In this document: positions 7,259-11,023 of the stretch, piece after piece | Layout: every line of letters begins with the position of its first letter | Position numbering within the stretch: position 1 is the first letter of the stretch | Program-made: the position numbers and the translations under genes | Notes under the pieces: model-generated | Told to the model about the DNA's origin: nothing | Seen by the model: only the letters and a program-made list of their open reading frames with translations | Databases searched by the model: none | DNA from: Trichodesmium sp. MAG_R04 | GTDB taxonomy: Bacteria; Cyanobacteriota; Cyanobacteriia; Cyanobacteriales; Microcoleaceae | DNA: 11,023 bases | Assembly (NCBI GenBank): GCA_023356515.1 | Contig: JAKQYG010000093.1 | Location: forward strand, 1 to 11,023 | Reading direction: 5' to 3'

Positions 7259-7374
7259 GCTTGATTTTATACACAAAGAATGCTACGGGAAATAATATGA
7301 ATCCCATTTTTCTTTTGCGCTCAAAATAAAGTTAATCAGCTTCCTTCCTTTTTACCTCCTTTTTTTCCTTTGAG

Positions 7375-8358
7375 TTAAACTTTCATTGCCACCATTTTTT
7401 TTACTGCTTCAACAATTTGTTCTGGTTGCACAATTGTTAATCTTTCAAGTGTGCCGTTATAAGGAGTAGGAATATCCTGAGAAGACAATCGCAGAACAGG
7501 TGCATCTAGTTCATCAAATAATCTTTCATTAATTGAGGCAATTAACTCAGCAGCAATACCACCTGTTTTCATGCACTCTTCAACAATAATTACCCGGTGA
7601 GTTTTCCTGATAGAAGTGCCAATGGTTTCAAAATCTAAGGGCTTGAGAGATATTAAATCTATTACCTCTGGATCATAACCCTGTTTTTTCAAAGTTTGTA
7701 CTGCTTGGGTCACGTGATGACGCATTCGGGAGTAGGTCAAGATAGTAACATCTTTTCCAGTTTGTACTACTTCTGCTTTATCTAGAGGTAATAAATATTC
7801 TTCTTCTGGTAAGTCTTCCTTAAGATTATAAAGAAGGACATGCTCAAAAAATAAGACTGGGTTTTCATCACGGATAGCCATTTTCAGCAAACCTTTAGCA
7901 TTGTATGGAGTTGAACAAGCTACTATTTTAAGGCCAGGAACTGCTTGAAAGTAGGCTTCTAATCTTTGGGAATGCTCTGCACCCAACTGGCGACCAACAC
8001 CACCAGGACCACGTATCACTAATGGGATTTTGAAATTTCCACCAGACGTATAGCGTAACATACCAGCATTATTGGCAATTTGGTTGAAGGCCAATAATAA
8101 AAAGCCCATATTCATGCCTTCAATTATAGGTCGCAGTCCAGTTAGGGCAGAACCTATGGCCATGCCGGTAAAACTATTTTCTGCAATGGGAGTATCAAGA
8201 ACACGTAGTTCCCCATATTTTTGATAAAGGTCTTTGGTAACTTTGTAGGAGCCTCCATAGTGACCTACATCTTCACCAAGAACATATACAGTCGGATTGT
8301 GAGCCATTTCTTCATCAATGGCCTCACGTAGAGCATTGAATAATAAAGTCTGTGCCAT
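7375..8358 (-). CDS. pdhB: Pyruvate dehydrogenase E1 component, beta subunit
   Basis: With the alpha subunit, this forms the thiamine-diphosphate E1 enzyme that decarboxylates pyruvate and passes the acetyl group to E2, feeding fatty-acid synthesis and the TCA pathway. The 327-residue length is normal. The N-terminal pyrimidine-binding domain includes LGEDVGHYGGSYKVT (27-41) and DTPIAENSFTGMAIG (55-69), where Glu60 is the expected cofactor-activating residue. Then come GGNFKIPLVIRGPGG and the E1-beta signature GAEHSQRLEAYFQAVPGLKIV. The C-terminal transketolase-like domain follows (about 200-327), with DVTILTYSRM and EVIDLISLKPLD. The family is close to branched-chain E1 beta, but the sequence fits the cyanobacterial and plastid PdhB type. 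No Shine-Dalgarno element precedes the ATG. It is the first gene of the minus-strand run and divergent from dnaA; its alpha partner is not in the window. Confidence 0.95.
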   Translation of the reverse strand: MAQTLLFNALREAIDEEMAHNPTVYVLGEDVGHYGGSYKVTKDLYQKYGELRVLDTPIAENSFTGMAIGSALTGLRPIIEGMNMGFLLLAFNQIANNAGMLRYTSGGNFKIPLVIRGPGGVGRQLGAEHSQRLEAYFQAVPGLKIVACSTPYNAKGLLKMAIRDENPVLFFEHVLLYNLKEDLPEEEYLLPLDKAEVVQTGKDVTILTYSRMRHHVTQAVQTLKKQGYDPEVIDLISLKPLDFETIGTSIRKTHRVIIVEECMKTGGIAAELIASINERLFDELDAPVLRLSSQDIPTPYNGTLERLTIVQPEQIVEAVKKMVAMKV

Positions 8359-8737
8359 TTATATAGATTAGTTAATATGAGTTAGGGGAAGTTGCTCTTA
8401 AGCTTCACAGCATAATCTGGGATTTTGTGTGAAATGAATCAGCAGTTAATTCCGTAGATTCAATACCTACTTAATTAACAATATCATTCTAAAGTTTTCT
8501 CATTTGATAAATAGTACTATAATAATTAGGAGGTAGCAAATCCGATATAGGACTGAAATATTTTTTGGTAATATTTGATAGAGAATATTGTTTAAATATT
8601 ATCAGAAGTATCAAAAACGATTCAAGACTCTAAAGAAACCTTTATCTCGTATTTAATGGTTCTAAGCCACAATTTTTTATTGAATAGTTTATAAATTAAA
8701 TTTGCTTTATTTGTACTGACATAAAAAGAGGTTAGCA
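8359..8737. other. Divergent pdhB/dnaA intergenic region
   Basis: 379 AT-rich bases without a gene. Four AATATT hexamers lie close together at 8557, 8570, 8584 and 8595; the last two form an inverted pair around GTTTA. No TTTTCCACA box occurs here, so DnaA autoregulation through perfect boxes is not evident. The promoters of both genes must be here or further upstream, but no convincing -35/-10 pair stands out. An AGGAGG at 8528-8533 has no start codon behind it. Confidence 0.5.
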
Positions 8738-8740
8738 GTG
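8727..8740 (+). promoter_or_regulatory. Ribosome binding site fixing a GTG start for dnaA
   Basis: AAGAGG precedes GTG (8738-8740) with a 6-base spacer, and no ATG lies nearby in frame. The first residues then match the usual N-terminus of cyanobacterial DnaA, so GTG is the likely initiator. Confidence 0.65.
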
Positions 8741-10108
8741 GAAATTTCTTTAGATAATTTATGGGGCCAAGTTTTAGAAAGGCTGCAATTACAGTTAAGT
8801 AAACCAACTTTTGAAACTTGGATTAAAACAACTTCTGCTGAACAATTGAAAAATAATTGTTTAGTAATTCGCACTCCTAATCCTTTTGCTCGGAATTGGT
8901 TACAGAAATACTATATAAAAACCATTTCTGATGTTGTACATGATATTCTCGGTTACCCAGTAGAAATTTATTTAACTACTTCTTTAATTGAAGATAGTGG
9001 AAAAGACGAATCGGGGATTATATGGCCAGAACAGAAGGAAGTAACTCTTCCAAAGGAAAATTTATCTATTGCAAAATCTAACCCAGCAAATCTTAATCCC
9101 AAATATATGTTTTCTCGGTTTGTTGTAGGTCCAAATAATCGTATGGCTCATGCAGCTTCTTTGGCAGTGGCAGAGTCTCCTGGGCAAGAGTTTAATCCTT
9201 TATTTTTATGTGGTGGAGTTGGTTTAGGCAAAACCCATTTAATGCAGGCTATTGGTCATTATCGTTTAGAGATTTTTCCTGATTCTCAAATATTTTATGT
9301 TTCTACAGAAAAATTTACTAATGATTTGATTGCTGCTATTCGTAAAGATAGTCTGCAAAGTTTTAGAGAACATTATCGAGCAGCAGATGTTTTGTTAGTA
9401 GATGATATTCAATTTATTGAAGGTAAAGAATATACTCAAGAGGAATTTTTTCATACTTTTAATACTTTGCATGAAGCTGGTAAACAAGTAGTTTTAGCTT
9501 CAGATAGACCCCCAAATCAAATTCCTAGTTTACAAGAGCGTCTTTGTTCTCGGTTTTCTATGGGATTAATTGCAGATATTCAAGCTCCAGATCTGGAAAC
9601 TAGAATGGCAATTTTACTGAAAAAGTCTGAGTATGAAAATATAATTTTACCTAGAGATGTAATTGAATATATTGCAACTAGATATCCTTCAAATATTCGG
9701 GAGTTAGAGGGTGCTTTGACAAGGGTTGTTACTTATATTTCTATTTCTGGTTTGCCCATGACTGTGAAGAATATTGCACCTATTTTAAGTCCACAAATAG
9801 AAAAACTAGATGCTTCAAAAGAAGTAGTTATTAAGGTTGTTTCGGAAAATTTTAATGTATCTATAGAGGATTTGAAAAGTAGCTCGAGAAAGCGAGAAAT
9901 CACTTTAGCCAGACAGGTTGGAATGTATTTGATGCGACAACATACGGATTTTAGTTTGCCGAAAATTGGAGAGTTTTTTGGAGGAAAAGACCACACGACT
10001 GTTTTGTATAGTTGTGACAAAATTAGCCAGTTACAAAGTAGTGACTTAAGTTTAGCTCAAACAATTCGACAGTTGAGTGATCGAATTAATTTTTCTAGTC
10101 GTCATTAA
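8738..10108 (+). CDS. dnaA: Chromosomal replication initiator protein DnaA
   Basis: DnaA is an ATP-dependent initiator that binds DnaA boxes, melts the origin and loads the helicase. The 456 residues contain domain I (about 1-80, starting ISLDNLWGQVLERLQLQL), a short linker (about 85-120), the AAA+ domain III and the DNA-binding domain IV. Walker A is GGVGLGKT (159-166), Walker B LLVDDIQF (219-226), sensor I LASDRPP (253-259), and the sensor II helix RELEGALTR (321-329). Domain IV carries the signature REITLARQVGMYLMRQH (386-402) and GGKDHTTVLYS (415-425), which reads the box. All key residues are present. The start is GTG, with AAGAGG 6 bases upstream. Candidate boxes follow the gene by about 120 bases. 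A DnaA-dependent origin is not certain from this alone, since some cyanobacteria replicate without DnaA. Confidence 0.97.
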   Translation: MEISLDNLWGQVLERLQLQLSKPTFETWIKTTSAEQLKNNCLVIRTPNPFARNWLQKYYIKTISDVVHDILGYPVEIYLTTSLIEDSGKDESGIIWPEQKEVTLPKENLSIAKSNPANLNPKYMFSRFVVGPNNRMAHAASLAVAESPGQEFNPLFLCGGVGLGKTHLMQAIGHYRLEIFPDSQIFYVSTEKFTNDLIAAIRKDSLQSFREHYRAADVLLVDDIQFIEGKEYTQEEFFHTFNTLHEAGKQVVLASDRPPNQIPSLQERLCSRFSMGLIADIQAPDLETRMAILLKKSEYENIILPRDVIEYIATRYPSNIRELEGALTRVVTYISISGLPMTVKNIAPILSPQIEKLDASKEVVIKVVSENFNVSIEDLKSSSRKREITLARQVGMYLMRQHTDFSLPKIGEFFGGKDHTTVLYSCDKISQLQSSDLSLAQTIRQLSDRINFSSRH

Positions 10109-10119
10109 AGATTAAGCTG

Positions 10120-10140
10120 ATACGCATTTAAAATGTGTAT
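10120..10140. repeat. Inverted repeat just after dnaA
   Basis: ATACGCATTT (10120-10129) and AAATGTGTAT (10131-10140) are inverted with one G:T-type mismatch, starting 12 bases past the dnaA stop. It could be a weak end-of-message hairpin or an origin structure; the following bases are AT-rich but not a T-run. Confidence 0.35.
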
Positions 10141-10230
10141 TAGTTAAGTTATTTATAATGTAAATGTAAAAAAAAATTAAGATTTCGTGGTAAGTATCAA
10201 GAGGATAACAGAAACTCTCCAAAAGTAAAT

Positions 10231-10252
10231 TTTTCCACAGGTTTTCCACAGG
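10231..10252 (+). repeat. Tandem DnaA boxes, 11-mer repeated twice
   Basis: TTTTCCACAGG occurs twice back to back (10231-10241 and 10242-10252). The 11-bp period puts both boxes on nearly the same face of the helix, which suits cooperative DnaA binding. Confidence 0.8.
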
Positions 10253-10284
10253 GTATTTATTGATATAACAGGAATTTTGTAAAG

Positions 10285-10293
10285 TTTTCCACA
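10285..10293 (+). other. Third DnaA box
   Basis: TTTTCCACA in the same orientation, starting 43 bases after the second box, close to four helical turns. It is followed by an AT-rich tract that could be the unwinding region. Confidence 0.7.
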
Positions 10294-10340
10294 GATATTT
10301 AGGGTTTACTAAAAAAGTTTTTTCAAGGAGAAAGTAGGGA

Positions 10341-10556
10341 GTAGTAAATAGGGAATAGACAGTCATAAATCATGACTCATGAGAATTACAGAGGATTTTG
10401 TAGCAAGAATTGTCCCTCGACTTTTCTGTCCTGGTCAGCCCGAAATCTTAACTTTTTAAGCTGAAACCAGCAAAAAGCTGGTACTTTTTGTGACCTATAT
10501 AAGGCTAAATTCTTTATATTTCAATGCTTTTGTAATTAATCAGCAAGCTCTATTTA
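10341..10556. other. Gap between the oriC candidate and the MITE
   Basis: No gene is supported. A 30-codon ATG frame from 10372 has no ribosome binding site or recognisable sequence. The only clear structure is the hairpin with a T-run at 10466-10489. No dnaN start is recognisable. Confidence 0.4.
10466..10489 (+). terminator. Intrinsic-terminator-like hairpin downstream of dnaA/oriC
   Basis: ACCAGC (10466-10471) and GCTGGT (10477-10482) form a perfect 6-bp stem around AAAAA, followed by AC and five Ts (10485-10489). This is a reasonable short intrinsic terminator for plus-strand transcription. An alternative stem, CAAAAAG (10471-10477) with CTTTTTG (10484-10490), overlaps it, so the two folds exclude each other. 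It lies about 360 bases beyond the dnaA stop, with no annotated gene between. Confidence 0.5.
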
Positions 10557-10665
10557 CTTACAGCAGTTTTCATCTCGGTCGACCACAGTAGGGACGTTGC
10601 ATGCAACGTCCCTACAAGGTTTTGGTTATGGCGATGTATTTCATCAATTTGAAAAGCGCTGTAAG
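10557..10665. mobile_element. 109-bp MITE with terminal inverted repeats
   Basis: The ends CTTACAGCAGTTTTCA (10557-10572) and TGAAAAGCGCTGTAAG-type sequence (to 10665) are inverted copies matching at about 14 of 16 positions. If the TA pairs at 10559-10560 and 10662-10663 are a target duplication, the mobile part is 10561-10661, which would suit an IS630/mariner-type transposase acting in trans. The centre holds a perfect 28-bp palindrome. There is no coding frame, as expected of a miniature element. Confidence 0.65.
10588..10615. repeat. Perfect 28-bp palindrome inside the MITE
   Basis: GTAGGGACGTTGCA (10588-10601) is followed directly by its exact reverse complement (10602-10615), with no loop. 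The GTAGGGACGTTGCATG core is a motif I recall as highly repeated in cyanobacterial genomes. As RNA or extruded DNA it would form a very stable hairpin. Confidence 0.9.
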
Positions 10666-10862
10666 TAGAACTTAGATGGACTGTGATATTTTTTACGCTG
10701 ATAATGGCTCCCAACCGAGTATGAGCTAGCAAAATCACTAAAATGGTGTTTGAGATTTGCCATGAAATTGGAGGAAGTTGTCTTTTAAAAATTTGCTATT
10801 GAATACATAAAGAGTTCAGGGGGACACAGACCCTACTTACTCTCATTTTGGGAACAAGTTGC
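10666..10862. other. Unassigned sequence between the MITE and the tnpB pseudogene
   Basis: No coding frame is recognised on either strand. It could hold decayed upstream parts of the tnpB, but I cannot match them. Confidence 0.35.
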
Positions 10863-11023
10863 CCAAAGCTCAGAAACTTAGTAGAATAGACTATGGGCAC
10901 ATTATCGTTTCAAACAAACTCTTAAGTTCCACGCTTTCAAACGAGGCGCGACCGTCGTAGATGTAACTGAGGAATATACTTCCAAAACTTGTACGTTCGG
11001 GCGGTCATGTTCATCAAAACTTA
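10863..11023 (+). pseudogene. tnpB: Decayed tnpB (IS200/IS605 family), running off the window
   Basis: Plus-strand frames, read through two single-base insertions, give PKLRNLV (10863-10883), then NRLWAHYRFKQTLKFH with RGATVVDVTEEYTSKTCTF (10885-10998), then GHVHQNL (11003-11023). This matches the C-terminal part of TnpB, the RNA-guided transposon nuclease. The EEYTSKTC segment holds the conserved RuvC-II Glu region and the first zinc-ribbon Cys. One extra base lies near 10884, which also creates in-frame stops. A second is in the four bases GGGC (10999-11002), where TGC would be expected, so the second Cys of the ribbon is lost. The gene cannot make an intact nuclease. Its sequence differs from the tnpB tail at 2580, so the two are probably separate lineages. 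The 3' end lies beyond the window. Confidence 0.7.

Larger units (their letters stand above)
6981..7374. other. pdhB-secD spacer with MITE-like ends and a pyrimidine tract
   Basis: No gene is present. The part nearest secD is bounded by inverted ends of the cyanobacterial GGACTTACGC type (7005-7114) and contains an A-tract/T-tract hairpin (7024-7051). The part nearest pdhB has a pyrimidine run on the plus strand from 7341 to 7371 with a single purine, so a pdhB transcript would carry a purine-rich 3' end containing GGAGG with no start codon behind it. A perfect TATAAT lies on the minus strand at 7258-7253. Confidence 0.5.
10109..10340 (+). other. Candidate chromosomal origin (oriC) downstream of dnaA
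   Basis: This noncoding stretch combines an AT-rich segment (about 10136-10185) with three perfect TTTTCCACA boxes in the same orientation at 10231-10239, 10242-10250 and 10285-10293, then a second AT-rich tract (about 10296-10325). The dnaA-adjacent position and this box sequence match what is known of cyanobacterial origins. No further box within one mismatch was noticed in the flanks. dnaN, often near the origin, is not seen before the window ends. Origin function is inferred from position and boxes. Confidence 0.7.

Noticed and set aside
8622..8807. 61-codon minus-strand frame overlapping the start of dnaA
   Set aside because: It overlaps the well-supported dnaA start and ribosome binding site, and its translation looks like AT-rich noncoding sequence.
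9733..10020. 95-codon minus-strand frame inside dnaA
   Set aside because: It is an antisense shadow of the conserved DnaA domain IV.
10112..10366. 84-codon minus-strand open frame covering the origin candidate
   Set aside because: It overlies the DnaA boxes and AT-rich DNA, has low-complexity composition and no recognisable family. A gene here is less likely than the origin.
10372..10464. Short ATG frame of about 30 codons after the origin candidate
   Set aside because: No ribosome binding site, no recognisable sequence, and too short to support.
10550..10738. 62-codon minus-strand frame over the MITE
   Set aside because: It is read through the palindrome and inverted ends of a noncoding element, with no ribosome binding site or family resemblance.
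1..11023. CRISPR array, tRNA, rRNA, toxin-antitoxin or defence island
   Set aside because: No regularly spaced direct repeats, cloverleaf, rRNA motif or defence gene family was found on reading both strands.

Overview
The window looks like a piece of a low-GC cyanobacterial chromosome, probably from a filamentous lineage; the genus is not resolved. The evidence is a cyanobacterial group 1 sigma factor whose C-terminus ends in the typical EYIR, the pdhB-secD-secF neighbourhood, a short cyanobacteria-type two-helix membrane protein after secF, DnaA boxes of the TTTTCCACA type, two HIP1 octamers GCGATCGC (887-894 and 6469-6476), and IS200/IS605 and MITE debris in the gaps.

Layout. 1-202 (minus) is the 5' end of an unrecognised membrane-protein gene interrupted by an in-frame TAA. 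382-1542 (minus) is sigA/rpoD, the primary sigma factor. 1543-3043 is a 1.5 kb stretch without genes; it holds a 252-bp relic of an IS605-type transposon (2513-2764) that keeps both ends and the last codons of tnpB but has lost nearly all of the coding region. 3044-8358 is a co-oriented minus-strand run, in transcription order pdhB (pyruvate dehydrogenase E1 beta), secD, secF (Sec translocon motor subunits), a small conserved membrane protein, and a membrane-anchored M23-like protein that lacks one zinc ligand. The 379-bp gap 8359-8737 separates pdhB from the divergent dnaA (8738-10108, plus).

Directly after dnaA is the best candidate for a chromosomal origin: an AT-rich stretch, then three perfect TTTTCCACA boxes in the same orientation and in near helical phase (10231-10293). 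Beyond it the sequence turns into accessory debris: a hairpin with a T-run, a 109-bp MITE containing a perfect 28-bp palindrome (10557-10665), and a twice-frameshifted tnpB pseudogene that runs off the right edge (10863-11023). No dnaN is visible.

How it fits together: the intact genes are housekeeping (transcription initiation, protein export, acetyl-CoA production, replication initiation). The novelty lies in the gaps, where small non-autonomous elements, a minimal transposon relic and a compact origin sit between conserved genes. I found no CRISPR array, tRNA, rRNA or recognisable defence system. The gene functions are secure; the noncoding interpretations are pattern-based and marked as such.
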